This document shows positions 36,245-44,441 of a DNA stretch of 62,334 nucleotides, one piece after another. A program made the position numbers and the translations under genes. The notes beneath the pieces are model-generated. The model made no database searches. It was not told where the DNA came from and saw only the letters and a list, made by a program, of their open reading frames with translations. The DNA is taken from positions 1 to 62,334 of the forward strand of contig JAQGKC010000094.1 in the NCBI GenBank assembly GCA_028290305.1, in the 5' to 3' direction. Origin of the DNA: Bradyrhizobium sp. (GTDB taxonomy: Bacteria > Pseudomonadota > Alphaproteobacteria > Rhizobiales > Xanthobacteraceae). Each line of letters starts with the position of its first letter. Position 1 is the stretch's first letter.

Positions 36245-36310
36245 TAGCTAACCATAACGTGGTGATCTGGAACCACGCAATTTTGCATTTGTCAGTCAGT
36301 CGGGTTCCCA

Positions 36311-36553
36311 GTGCCAACCCTCGATAAAGTCACCGTCGATCTCATGGTGGTCCTCGGGACCACATCGATGCCCATTCATCAGGTAATGCGTCTGAGCCGC
36401 GGCGCCATCATCGAGCTGGACGCGACCGAGGCGGACGAGGTCAAGATCCTCGCCAACAACCTGCCGATCGCCAGCGGCGTGGTGCTTGTCGATCGCAACC
36501 GTATCGCGGTCGAAGTCAAGCAAATGCTGCCGCGATTGCCGGGCACCCGGTAA
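36311..36553 (+). CDS. FliN-like SpoA-domain protein
   Basis: 80 residues from a GTG at 36311. The entire protein is a SpoA/FliN C-terminal domain: VTVDLMVVLGTTSMPIHQVMRLSRGAIIELD, then VLVDRNRIAVEVKQ. It forms the flagellar C ring or a type III secretion ring when with partners. Here it is short (typical FliN about 110-150) and no flagellar genes adjoin it, so it may be a stand-alone switch-like protein. Confidence 0.85.
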   Translation: MPTLDKVTVDLMVVLGTTSMPIHQVMRLSRGAIIELDATEADEVKILANNLPIASGVVLVDRNRIAVEVKQMLPRLPGTR

Positions 36554-36653
36554 GAAAAACACCACGCTGGCAGGCCTTGTCCCTCCATCATTGATTTGTT
36601 ACATCGGCGCCGTTGATCCGGTCCGGCGCGCAAACCCCGTGCCGATCTCCCAA

Positions 36654-36738
36654 GCGCTCGTGGCGGAATTGGTAGACGCGCTGCCTTGAGGTGGCAGTGA
36701 GTAAAATCGTGGGGGTTCGAGTCCCTCCGAGCGCACCA
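36654..36738 (+). tRNA. tRNA-Leu (anticodon GAG)
   Basis: 85 nt with acceptor GCGCTCG/CGAGCGC, an A discriminator and encoded CCA. The anticodon stem CTGCC/GGCAG encloses TTGAGGT (anticodon GAG), with a long variable arm as in leucine tRNAs and T arm GGGGGTTCGAGTCCCTC. The integrase gene next door ends 24 bases further on, so the 3' end is the likely attachment site. Confidence 0.94.
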
Positions 36739-36761
36739 CCCCCACACTTGGCGTTGAAATC

Positions 36762-38252
36762 TCAGGATTTTTTCCGCCGGTTACTCTCAAAAGGTACTAT
36801 TCTGTTCTGGTCGGTTGGCATCGCCAGATCGGCGATGTTCTCCGTTTGATCATAGGCTTCGATCTTCTCCATACCGCTGATTGCGAGCTTGTCCCGGTTC
36901 GCTTTTGCAATGTAATGCGCCGGCATCTTCGGGTCGGTCCAGCCGAACATCGCCATCATCTGTGCTTCCGTGCACTCCGAATAGGCCGCGACCTCGGCGC
37001 GCGCCTTGCGCACGCCATGGCAGTTCTTCTTGGGCTCGTTGACGCCGGCCAGCCGCGCAAACTTCTTGAACTTTGCCGCCCACGCCTTCTTGTTCATCGG
37101 CACGATCTCGCCCTTCACCAACTTGCCGGTGAAGACCTCGCCCGTTCCCAGGATGCCGGCATTGCGCGCCGCCGCCAGCGAGACCGCGAAGTCACGATGC
37201 ACTGGCACGGTTGCCGTGGTGTGACCCTTGCTCTTTTCGGTCGCGACCTTGACCATCATCGTCTTCAACGTCTGCTGCAGATGCGCAGAACCAAAGCGAG
37301 AGGCATCGCCGAGCCGCAGGTGGGTGTAGTGCAGGATGTCGAACATCAGCCGCGCCTCGGTGCCGAGCGGCCAGCGCGCGCGATACTTCGCCATGTCCTC
37401 TTCAGTCCACGGCACCCAGCCGCCGCTCTCACGCGAAGCTTTCGCCTTGCCACTCTTGACCCCAATGGTCGGATCGTCATCCGGCTCGATGTGTTCCTCC
37501 TCGATCATCCAGCCGATCATGTGGCGCAGCGCCGACAGCAGATTGCCGGCCTGAACCGGCGTACGCGCCTTCAGCTCCTCACGCAGCACCCTGCGCATCA
37601 GCGCCGCAAACGATCGATCGCCGCTCTCACGAACCAACGACTCGATCAACCCGGTGCGCGCATTTCGCGTGCTTTCGGCCAGCCCGTCTTCAGCGATCGC
37701 CAGGTTGCCAAGCCAGCGGTCGCTCTGCTTGTAGAGTGTCCAGTACCAACGCAGGCTGCCTGGAACAGGCGGCGTGGTCGGCAGTGGCTCGCGTTTTTCG
37801 CGCCTTTGCTTCTCGGCGCGGATCCAGTCGGTGGCGTCGCCGTATTTGCCGATCTGGTTGACGATCGCGGCATCGACCGCGCGATTGAACTCGTCACTGC
37901 CGAACTGCTCGTAGATTCTGATCTTCGGCAGCTTGTCGCGCAGTTGCACATACCAGCGCAGCTGCCCCTTGTCGGAGACGTCACTGATCAGGTAGCGGCG
38001 CGTGGTGATAGGCACCTCGTCGGGCTTGATGCGTCGCATCCGTGGTACTCCTCCCAGGGCACGGACCGCAGCCTCCCACGCCTGGTGAAAGTCGCTTCGC
38101 TCTTCCGTACTGTACCCTTCGGCGATGTCGATGCGGCGACCCGTTTTGCTGATCTTGACGTACCAGCGCAGACGGCCACGAAAAGTGTCGTGGTACAGGT
38201 TCATCCGGTAGTCCTCGGGCGCGCGAGGAGGCCGGGGCTTGGTTTCAAGCAT
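36762..38252 (-). CDS. Tyrosine recombinase (site-specific integrase) next to tRNA-Leu
   Basis: 496 residues. Three related segments stand in the N-terminal third: GRLRWYVKISKTG, GQLRWYVQLRD and GSLRWYWTLYK, probably tandem arm-type DNA-binding modules. A core-binding region follows from about 190, and the catalytic domain carries Arg in THLRLGDA, Lys in TEKSKG, H-x-x-R in CHGVRKAR, the Trp of MFGW and the nucleophile Tyr of AHYIAK. All six catalytic positions are present. Its 3' end is 24 bases from tRNA-Leu, the usual arrangement of an integrative element using the tRNA as attB. Confidence 0.93.
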   Translation of the reverse strand: MLETKPRPPRAPEDYRMNLYHDTFRGRLRWYVKISKTGRRIDIAEGYSTEERSDFHQAWEAAVRALGGVPRMRRIKPDEVPITTRRYLISDVSDKGQLRWYVQLRDKLPKIRIYEQFGSDEFNRAVDAAIVNQIGKYGDATDWIRAEKQRREKREPLPTTPPVPGSLRWYWTLYKQSDRWLGNLAIAEDGLAESTRNARTGLIESLVRESGDRSFAALMRRVLREELKARTPVQAGNLLSALRHMIGWMIEEEHIEPDDDPTIGVKSGKAKASRESGGWVPWTEEDMAKYRARWPLGTEARLMFDILHYTHLRLGDASRFGSAHLQQTLKTMMVKVATEKSKGHTTATVPVHRDFAVSLAAARNAGILGTGEVFTGKLVKGEIVPMNKKAWAAKFKKFARLAGVNEPKKNCHGVRKARAEVAAYSECTEAQMMAMFGWTDPKMPAHYIAKANRDKLAISGMEKIEAYDQTENIADLAMPTDQNRIVPFESNRRKKS

Positions 38253-38324
38253 TGGCTTTCTCCATGAACCAATGCTTGGAGTCTAACGATGCGGTGACTC
38301 CGTATCAATCGCATAAGGTGCGTT

Positions 38325-38546
38325 TCACCCGCTTTCGGTGCGTTTGCGATAACGCTGCAACGCCTCCGATGGCACCCATATTTCGTCGAGATCATTTGAG
38401 GGCTTGACCGGCGTGTCGCTTGCCGTAAGCGCAATCCGAATGACCCCCTCCGCATCAACCGTCACCGCGCTGGCGCCGCCTCTCTTGGCGGCGCGGATTG
38501 CGCGAGCGATGTCCGCTTGTGTAATCTTCGCTGGACGCCGCGGCAT
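38325..38546 (-). CDS. Small hypothetical protein upstream of the integrase
   Basis: 73 residues, MPRRPAKITQADIARAIRAA onward, with VTVDAEGVIRIAL and a C-terminal basic tail. The head looks like a helix-turn-helix that could be an excisionase-like or directionality factor. It lies 72 bp upstream of the integrase in the same direction. This assignment is a guess; coding is well supported by position. Confidence 0.6.
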   Translation of the reverse strand: MPRRPAKITQADIARAIRAAKRGGASAVTVDAEGVIRIALTASDTPVKPSNDLDEIWVPSEALQRYRKRTESG

Positions 38547-39128
38547 TACTCTTCTCCCGGCTTCGCTCCGTTGGAGCTGTTATCGAGATAGAAGAACCGA
38601 GAAAGCTTGCGGACAAAAGGGCCAAAACGAGCGCGTCGTGCACTCGGCGAGATTGGCGTGCAAATCGGATGGGCAGGAATCGTTTGTGGCCAGGCTGCGC
38701 GTCCAGTAATGCCGTTCGGACAGATTTTGGTGCCCTTGATGGATTGGGTAGAGAATTCATCAAAATCAAATAGTTAGAAGAGGGTCGTGTGCAAATCCTG
38801 TGCACGCAGTTTCTACTATTCTTTCCTTTTCGTTCTCGCGACGTTGCTCTCCATCGTCTCCGCTCGCGCACTATTTCACGCCGCTGCATGGCGTCTGCGC
38901 CGGCCATGATCACTGGTACCCAGCGACGTCCGCAGCTACGAAGTTGATGCAGCGTGCGGCCCTAAATGTGGGAGGTAGCGGGCTCTTGGGCATGAGCGAA
39001 AATCGGGACACTTATGGAGACCGCAAGTGTCGCCAGAGACCGGAGGAGCGGAACGATACCGGCAGAAATCCCCACAGAAACGGCCTGTTTTAAATCGGCC
39101 TGGAAATCTGCGGTTTGGTGGGACTGGA
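38547..39128. other. Island interior without recognisable gene
   Basis: About 580 bases between the small integrase-side gene and the tRNA-Lys fragment. Short open frames on both strands have no family features and poor starts. Confidence 0.4.
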
Positions 39129-39177
39129 TGGTGGGCGCGCCAGGGCTCGAACCTGGGACCCGATGATTAAGAGTCAG
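39129..39177 (-). other. 3' half of tRNA-Lys(CTT): attachment-site scar
   Basis: On the minus strand the sequence starts in the anticodon stem (CTGACTCTTAATCA) and runs through the variable loop, T arm (CCAGGTTCGAGCCCTGG) and acceptor to CCCACCA. The 5' half and D arm are missing, so it is not a functional tRNA. Tyrosine-recombinase islands often carry a tRNA 3' half as an att core, so this likely marks the end of a former insertion. Confidence 0.75.
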
Positions 39178-39427
39178 CAGGCCCCGAGGGCAGCCGTCTT
39201 GCGCGTAAGTCCGGCATAGTAACCACCGCACCAGTCTCGCACCAGAAACGATGCTATCGAAACAAAACGGATGGTATCGAGCGAGCATAAAACGCAGCAA
39301 AATCAACGAAGTTGATCGATATTTTGCCCGCTAATAACAGTTTTGTTTCCGATTCGAGTCCTGCCGGGGACATCGTCATCCAGCCCATTTGCGCGGCTGC
39401 GGACACCATCGGCTCGCGGCTCGTGCC

Positions 39428-39608
39428 TCTCAGGCTGAATTTAGCCTCCCGTCTCCGCATCCAAAAATTCCGTTCCCCGCGGTACGGTTCCGGCGGCTTA
39501 TGCCGTTCGGCAGCCCGGGAATATTGGGAGTCTTGGGAGGTAAAAACCGTTTCGAGCTGGGCCGTAACTATTGCGGGTTTAATCCGAGCGCCTCGAACTG
39601 CTGGCTCT
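39428..39608. repeat. ~181-bp direct repeat, first copy (decayed end of a recombinase gene)
   Basis: From TCTCAGGCTGA to GCCTCGAACTGCTGGCTCT this matches 40,558-40,743 at most positions and in the same orientation. It includes the complement of the last codons of a recombinase gene (E-A-L-G-L-N-P-Q-stop), but an upstream Trp codon is now TAG. It is a remnant of a second recombinase element or a duplicated end. Confidence 0.75.
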
Positions 39609-39687
39609 ACACAGTGACTGGCGAGGCTGACAGGCCAATGGTTTGCGGCGCTGTAAATGCCAGGAAGCAAATGGGTCCTACTTCGGA

Positions 39688-39831
39688 ATGACCGGCTTTA
39701 CCTACGACCCGAAGGCAGACCGAGCTATCATGCTTTTCAGCGGAAACACCGATGACGATGCGGGAATAGCCATCCGGCTGTATCGCCGCTATTGCCTGAC
39801 AAATCCGAATGCCGACGCACGGGCGTTTTAA
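39688..39831 (+). CDS. Possible small hypothetical protein
   Basis: 47 residues from the ATG at 39688, MTGFTYDPKADRAIMLFSGN onward; the frame is open a further 15 codons upstream. No ribosome site is obvious and there is no family. It sits in front of the small paralogous pair. Confidence 0.3.
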   Translation: MTGFTYDPKADRAIMLFSGNTDDDAGIAIRLYRRYCLTNPNADARAF

Positions 39832-39851
39832 GCCCATAGGAAGCCCAAGCA

Positions 39852-40049
39852 ATGACCCCCGACCAATCCAGACAGCTAAAGGTTGGAACTCGCGTTTGCT
39901 TTAATGGCGAGCAAACAGATTGCGGCACGGTCACCGCGACTCACACCATCAAGTGGGACGATGGCCATCAAAGCTTTTCAAGCCACAAAGAAATGAACCG
40001 GGTTGAACATGTCCCACCGCTCAAAATCAAACCAAGGTCGGGTAAATGA
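39852..40049 (+). CDS. Small SH3/KOW-like protein, tandem paralogue 1
   Basis: 65 residues. The pattern MT-x-Q-S-R-LKVG-R-V, a GTVTAT strand, WDDGH and a final R-V-E-H-V-P is shared with the next gene, which it overlaps by ATGA (40046-40049). A small beta-barrel of KOW or Tudor type is plausible. The pair is clearly a tandem duplication. Confidence 0.65.
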   Translation: MTPDQSRQLKVGTRVCFNGEQTDCGTVTATHTIKWDDGHQSFSSHKEMNRVEHVPPLKIKPRSGK

Positions 40050-40237
40050 CCGGCGAACAATCCAGACTCCTCAAAGTCGGCGACCGCGTTCAATGGGGCG
40101 TTACGACAGACGATCTTGGCACGGTCGTCGCCACGTCTTGGAGCGGAGTCACGATTGATTGGGATGACAGGCGTACGAGTTCAGTGCAGCACAACGACAT
40201 GGCCCGAATTGAGCGGGTGCCGACGAAAATAGTGTGA
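40046..40237 (+). CDS. Small SH3/KOW-like protein, tandem paralogue 2
   Basis: 63 residues, MTGEQSRLLKVGDRVQW then DLGTVVATSWSGVTIDWDDRR and MARIERVP. It is the duplicated partner of the preceding gene and is translationally coupled to it. Divergence between copies is large, so the duplication is old. Function unknown. Confidence 0.65.
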   Translation: MTGEQSRLLKVGDRVQWGVTTDDLGTVVATSWSGVTIDWDDRRTSSVQHNDMARIERVPTKIV

Positions 40238-40557
40238 GCCGCGTTGGCGTGCGGCTGCGGGAAGAATGAAATTTCCCCAATCAAGGGCTTCCTTGCTCGC
40301 ACCGCGAGTCGGCACCATGCAACAGCAGCGGGTTCGTACCGGGGCTTTTGCTTTTTACTACCAATGATTGTTTACTTCTGCCTTAGTTAAAACGGGACGC
40401 GTGACGAACATGGCAGTTGACCACGAATTCGGCGGTCGAAAGGTCAAAACAATCGCTGCAGCGCCGAGCCAAAATGACGATCGAGCGAGTTGGCAGCGGA
40501 CGTTCGGATTGGGCAAAAAGAAATAGAAACAAACGCTCCGCCTCTGCATTCAGATGG
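40238..40557. other. Intergenic island sequence
   Basis: About 320 bases between the paralogous pair and the second 186-bp repeat. Short frames only; no gene I would defend. Confidence 0.4.
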
Positions 40558-40743
40558 TCTCTCAGGCTGATTTCAGCCTCCCGTCTTTATATCCAAAAAT
40601 TCCGTTCCCCGTGGCAGGTTTCGACGGCCAATGCCGTTCGGCAGCCCAGGAATATTAGGAGTCTTGAGGGGCCAAAAGCGCCGTTTCGAGCCCGGTCCGT
40701 AACTATTGCGGGTTCAATCCGAGCGCCTCGAACTGCCGGCTCC
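40558..40743. repeat. ~186-bp direct repeat, second copy (3' end of the recombinase gene)
   Basis: The counterpart of 39,428-39,608. It covers the last ~14 codons and stop of the serine recombinase plus about 145 bases beyond it. This shows that the first copy derives from the same kind of element. Confidence 0.75.
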
Positions 40744-42322
40744 ATTCGGCTGGCGCATCGCGCAACCGCTCGACTCCGATGCCTCTCGGCAGACGGCCCT
40801 CGACCGCGGCTCTGACGAGGTTCGGTGCGAGGAAAGCTAGCGAGATGGTCATGTTGACCTGGCGCACGCTGCATTTTTGACGTGTGGCGGTCTGTTGAAC
40901 ATCGGTGACCGAGCCCGAGACGATCTCGTTAAGCCAGCGACGACCTCGGGCGATTGCGCTGACGAGGCGCGCGCGGCGTTCGATCCGCGTTTGGCGGACT
41001 TCGCTTTTGGGAACGCCGTGCGGAACAAGGATCTGCCTGGATTTCCTGGATGGTGGCTTCTGCCAGGGGATTGAGAGTAAATGGCCGTCGGCCGCGTCAG
41101 GTGTTTCTTCGTCGTCTGCTGACTTCAACCGGATAGATAGACGATCCTCATGCACACCCACGCGTGCGACCTGCTGTAGGAGCGCTTTTCGTTCCTCTAC
41201 GCGTATGATGCAGGAGTTTGATTTCGCATTTTGAACAATGAGACTCTTTCTGAGAGAATTGACGACCATGTCTTCGATGTCGGTCGCCGAAACTCGGGAG
41301 ACGGACCCGACCGATGCGGTTTTAGACTCTCCGTGGAGCTGCGGAAACGAGACATAGTAGCGATAGCGGACGCCGGCTTTGGTGGCGTGGGTCGGAACCA
41401 TGCGATGACCGGCATCGTCAAACAGCAGCCCGGTCAGCAGATGCTCACTTGCGTTCCGTGTCGTGGATCGGGTGCTCCATTGCTCCGTAAGTTTTTGCTG
41501 GACCGCATCGAATAGCGTGCGATCCATGATCGGCGGTTGCTCGCCGGGCAGAATCTCGTCCTTGTATTTGACCTCCCCGACATAGAACCGATTGCGCAGC
41601 AGATAGAACAGCGAGCCACGGCCGAAAAGAACGCCGCCACGAGTTGCGCCGGTTGCGAGTAACCTTGCCTTGGTTCGGATATTCCGCTCCCGGAGATCTC
41701 GCACCAGTGCATTGACGCCACCGAGTTCGAGATAGCGCCGGTAGATGAGGCGGACCCGCTCGGCCTCGTTCTCGACGACGGCAATCTTGTCGTCCTTCAT
41801 GTGATAGCCGAGGGGAAGAGTGCCACCGACCCAAAGGCCCTTTCGTTTGGAGGCCGCAATTTTGTCACGAATGCGCTCGGAAGTGACCTCCCGCTCGAAC
41901 TGGGCAAAGGACAGGAGCACGTTGAGTGTCAACCGGCCCATCGAGGTCGTCGTATTGAACTGCTGAGTGACCGAAACGAATGACACGCCGTGCGCATCGA
42001 ACAGTTCGACCAGCTTGGCAAAGTCGGCAAGCGACCTTGTCAGGCGATCGACCTTGTAGACGACAATGACATCAATCTTCCGGGCGCGGATGTCCTCCAG
42101 CAATCTCTGCAGGTTGGGGCGGTCGACCGATCCGCCTGAGTACCCGCCATCGTCATAGCGAGACCGGATCAGGGTCCAGCCGGCATGGGCTTGGCTCTTT
42201 ATATAAGCTGACGCAGCATCGTACTGGGCGTCCAGCGAATTGAACTCCTGGTCGAGCCCATGTTCCGTGGAGACGCGGGTGTAGATGGCACAGCGGACGG
42301 GCCTGATCGAAGGAGCTCTCAT
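40703..42322 (-). CDS. Large serine recombinase (resolvase/invertase family)
   Basis: 539 residues. The catalytic domain opens CAIYTRVSTEHGL with nucleophile S18, then YSGGSVDRP, YKVDRLTRSL and FEREVTSERIRDK. The recombinase domain (LPLGYHMKDDK to LLRNRFYVGEVKYKDEILPG) and a zinc-beta-ribbon-like segment follow, though cysteines in it are few. It is the third gene of a minus-strand unit that starts with DUF3489 and DUF2924 proteins, starting 2 bases after the DUF2924 stop. Its 3' end is duplicated at 39,428-39,608. Confidence 0.93.
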   Translation of the reverse strand: MRAPSIRPVRCAIYTRVSTEHGLDQEFNSLDAQYDAASAYIKSQAHAGWTLIRSRYDDGGYSGGSVDRPNLQRLLEDIRARKIDVIVVYKVDRLTRSLADFAKLVELFDAHGVSFVSVTQQFNTTTSMGRLTLNVLLSFAQFEREVTSERIRDKIAASKRKGLWVGGTLPLGYHMKDDKIAVVENEAERVRLIYRRYLELGGVNALVRDLRERNIRTKARLLATGATRGGVLFGRGSLFYLLRNRFYVGEVKYKDEILPGEQPPIMDRTLFDAVQQKLTEQWSTRSTTRNASEHLLTGLLFDDAGHRMVPTHATKAGVRYRYYVSFPQLHGESKTASVGSVSRVSATDIEDMVVNSLRKSLIVQNAKSNSCIIRVEERKALLQQVARVGVHEDRLSIRLKSADDEETPDAADGHLLSIPWQKPPSRKSRQILVPHGVPKSEVRQTRIERRARLVSAIARGRRWLNEIVSGSVTDVQQTATRQKCSVRQVNMTISLAFLAPNLVRAAVEGRLPRGIGVERLRDAPAEWSRQFEALGLNPQ

Positions 42323-42324
42323 GA

Positions 42325-42828
42325 TTAAACCCCTGCGTCAAACCGATCTTCTTTATCCCTCAGGCCAAAAAAGCGCGGTCCGTTCCATTTGGTACCGGTG
42401 ATCGCGAAGGCGACCTTGGAGAGACTGTCATAGGTCTGGCCATTCCAGATAAAGCCATCAACCATCACCATTACCCGCTGCGAATGTCGATTCCACTCCC
42501 GCACCAAAACTGTTCCCGGGGGTAGTTCGGTTCGCTTCTGATCGAAGCTGACCAGACGCGCGGACATAACCCCTTTAGTCTCCTTTGAGTCCGTCCGATC
42601 TAGCACTTGCACGGTCTCGTGATCTAAATCCCCGAGTCGGTCGGCCTGAATTCGATAGGCGATGATGGCGAACAGCAGATGCCGCGGCAGGTGAGCGGGG
42701 GCTGGTCGCTGAAACACGCTCTGCCATCGTGCACGAAGCCCTTTGAGATCGAGATCGCGCAGATGCGCGATCTCGTCCGCAATGGAGGTTTTGGTCGAAG
42801 CACGACCATTGCGACGCTTCTTCGACAT
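42325..42828 (-). CDS. DUF2924 domain protein
   Basis: 167 residues from the ATG at 42828 (MSKKRRNGRASTKTSIADEI). Family features: LDLKGLRARWQSVFQRPAPAHLPRHLLFAIIAYRIQ, then PPGTVLVREWNRHSQRVMVMVDGFIWNGQTYDSLSKVAFAITGTKWNGPRFFGL. The latter part resembles a small DNA-binding RAMA-like domain. It lies between DUF3489 and a serine recombinase, with 4-nt and 2-nt gaps, and likely assists recombination or is part of the mobile module. Function unknown. Confidence 0.88.
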   Translation of the reverse strand: MSKKRRNGRASTKTSIADEIAHLRDLDLKGLRARWQSVFQRPAPAHLPRHLLFAIIAYRIQADRLGDLDHETVQVLDRTDSKETKGVMSARLVSFDQKRTELPPGTVLVREWNRHSQRVMVMVDGFIWNGQTYDSLSKVAFAITGTKWNGPRFFGLRDKEDRFDAGV

Positions 42829-42832
42829 CGCA

Positions 42833-43186
42833 TCACGCTGCCTGCTTTGCGCGATCAACGGTGGCGGACGAAGCCTTTGCATCCTTGATGCGGTAGACCC
42901 GGCCTTTGTCGGTCTGTTCGGAGATGAGGTTGAGACGGAGCTTCTTGCGGACAACACCAGCGAGAAAGCCGCGCACCGAATGTTGCTGCCAACCCGTGGC
43001 AGTCATGATCGCGACGATCGTCGTCCCCGCAGGCGCCCGCAGTAGCGCAATGATGCGGGCATGCTTGGTATCGGGTCGCATCGTCGTCTTTGAAGAAGGC
43101 GCCAGCCGGGTGCGAGACCTGGATTTACTGGTGGATCGTGAAGTCAAGCGGGCCGCGGTCTTGGGCTTCGATTTTGGTTTGGTCAT
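42833..43186 (-). CDS. DUF3489 domain protein
   Basis: 117 residues. A Ser/Thr/Lys/Arg-rich basic N terminus precedes a winged-helix-like domain (TKHARIIALLRAPAGTTIVAIM, TGWQQHSVRGFLAGVVRKKLRLNL, KGRVYRIKD). It opens the three-gene recombinase unit. It may bind DNA or act as a regulator of the element. Confidence 0.88.
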   Translation of the reverse strand: MTKPKSKPKTAARLTSRSTSKSRSRTRLAPSSKTTMRPDTKHARIIALLRAPAGTTIVAIMTATGWQQHSVRGFLAGVVRKKLRLNLISEQTDKGRVYRIKDAKASSATVDRAKQAA

Positions 43187-43516
43187 GGGATCCTCTGAGG
43201 TTCGTGCGACGCCATCCGCCGCACCACCTCAGCCCCGCCGAGCAAGCCACCCGGCAGGGCGAGATCCCTTTTGGGCGCCTCGGCCGCACCCCAGCGAACA
43301 TAGCAACGCTCCGATCAAGGCCGAAAGCCAGTCATTTCTCTGCAAATAGTCGGTGGACAGGTCGAAATCACGACTTCCGTACCGTGGGTTCGAATCCCAC
43401 TCTCTCCGCCATACGGGCCGAAAAGCTTTTATTCTTCAGCGCTTTCCGGGGCCGATTGCTCGGCAGCCCATATCTCGGCCCATATTTTCGATTAGGCGAA
43501 AGCCAGTTATGGATTT
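43187..43516. other. Intergenic region with Ser-type tRNA 3' scar
   Basis: About 330 bases. The only interpretable element is the tRNA 3' fragment near 43,371-43,411. No gene found. Confidence 0.4.
43371..43411 (+). other. 3' end of a Ser-type tRNA: attachment-site scar
   Basis: CGACTTCCGTACCGT runs into the T arm GTGGGTTCGAATCCCAC, then TCTCTCCG and CCA. The CTCTCCGCCA end is that of serine tRNAs; the 5' half is absent. Like the tRNA-Lys piece, it marks a site-specific integration. The exact isoacceptor is uncertain. Confidence 0.65.
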
Positions 43517-43816
43517 TTATCGCCGCTTCAGATAGCATTGAATCTCGGTGCCATTCTGTTCAATGGCAGCGAAGCCTTGTGTGGCTGTGCAGAAATCAAA
43601 AGAAGCCCCATCCTTCTCTGCGTGCCAACCAAATTTGGCGCAATCAGTGTTTTCCTTGATCTTGTAGGTTGCCCCTTTCCATTCAAGGGTGTTTTGTGTG
43701 TCGTCCACTTTTAGTGGAAAAGCTTTTCCATGGTCCTTGCAAACATAGTTGTAGGTGTCTGCATGCGCGGAAGTGGTCGAAAGCACGACAAGTGTAGTGA
43801 TGATAATCGATTTCAT
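43517..43816 (-). CDS. Small secreted hypothetical protein
   Basis: 99 residues from the ATG at 43816 (MKSIIITTLVVLSTTSAHA, signal peptide). The mature part, YNYVCKDHGKAFPLKVDDTQ, has three pairs of possible cysteines (VCKD, DCAKF, FCTAT, QCYLK). AT-richer than its flanks. No known family; in a run of three exported proteins that probably entered together. Confidence 0.65.
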   Translation of the reverse strand: MKSIIITTLVVLSTTSAHADTYNYVCKDHGKAFPLKVDDTQNTLEWKGATYKIKENTDCAKFGWHAEKDGASFDFCTATQGFAAIEQNGTEIQCYLKRR

Positions 43817-43909
43817 TTCTTTGCGTTCCGTCATTGATCTGAAGGGGAATTGCTCCTTGCGCAGAAGACCCATGGAGCCGACCTTAGTGCTCCCTTTTGC
43901 GCAGAGCAG

Positions 43910-44440
43910 TTACTCAGAGCAGTAGTCTGGCATATCCTTGAGCTTATTGACTGCGGTCGGGTCTCCCTCAAGGGCGCGCCGGACCAATGCAGCACAACGC
44001 GACGCGGGCATTTTGACATAGAAGGCCGCCGCATTGTCGGCGCGCGCGTTGCACATGCCGAGGTCGAGAAGCTTTAGCTCGACGTCGTGTTGCCGAAGAA
44101 CATCTGGTGGAACTTTGGAGCGAGTCAGATCAAGACCATAAGAGATCTCAGCTTCATCAATAAATTGAGGTTTGCTTTTGTCGACTGTGCAGTTGGTAAG
44201 ACGCAGTGCTTCTGCTGGATAACAACCTCCGCCATGCGAGCAGAACGACGCTTTTCCCGTCTTTTTATTCAGGTTGTATTGAGTAATAGCATCAATGACC
44301 TCTCCGGTTTTAAGAGGATAGGGATAGTCATCGGTCTTTGTAGTCGAGTGCAATGCGATAGCTGTGCAAATGCTATCAGTCGCGTTTGCAACGGTGCTCG
44401 TAAACAGAGCGACAATGAGAACTGCGGACGAAGTTTTCAT
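43910..44440 (-). CDS. Exported hypothetical protein
   Basis: 176 residues. Signal peptide MKTSSAVLIVALFTSTVANA. The mature part contains eight cysteines or more in CTAIAL, FCSHGGGCYP, NCTVDK, GMCNARAD, RCAALVR and YCSE, so it is disulphide-rich. Composition is AT-rich by local standards. It starts 1-2 bases after the stop of the upstream gene. No function known. Confidence 0.65.
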   Translation of the reverse strand: MKTSSAVLIVALFTSTVANATDSICTAIALHSTTKTDDYPYPLKTGEVIDAITQYNLNKKTGKASFCSHGGGCYPAEALRLTNCTVDKSKPQFIDEAEISYGLDLTRSKVPPDVLRQHDVELKLLDLGMCNARADNAAAFYVKMPASRCAALVRRALEGDPTAVNKLKDMPDYCSE

Positions 44441-44441
44441 C

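Noticed and set aside
36846..38267. Plus-strand frame opposite the integrase
   Set aside because: Arg/Leu/His-rich shadow; the integrase has all catalytic residues.
39129..39177. A functional tRNA-Lys
   Set aside because: The 5' half and D arm are missing, so it is only a 3' scar.
43371..43411. A functional tRNA-Ser
   Set aside because: No acceptor 5' strand, D arm or intact anticodon arm can be found upstream.
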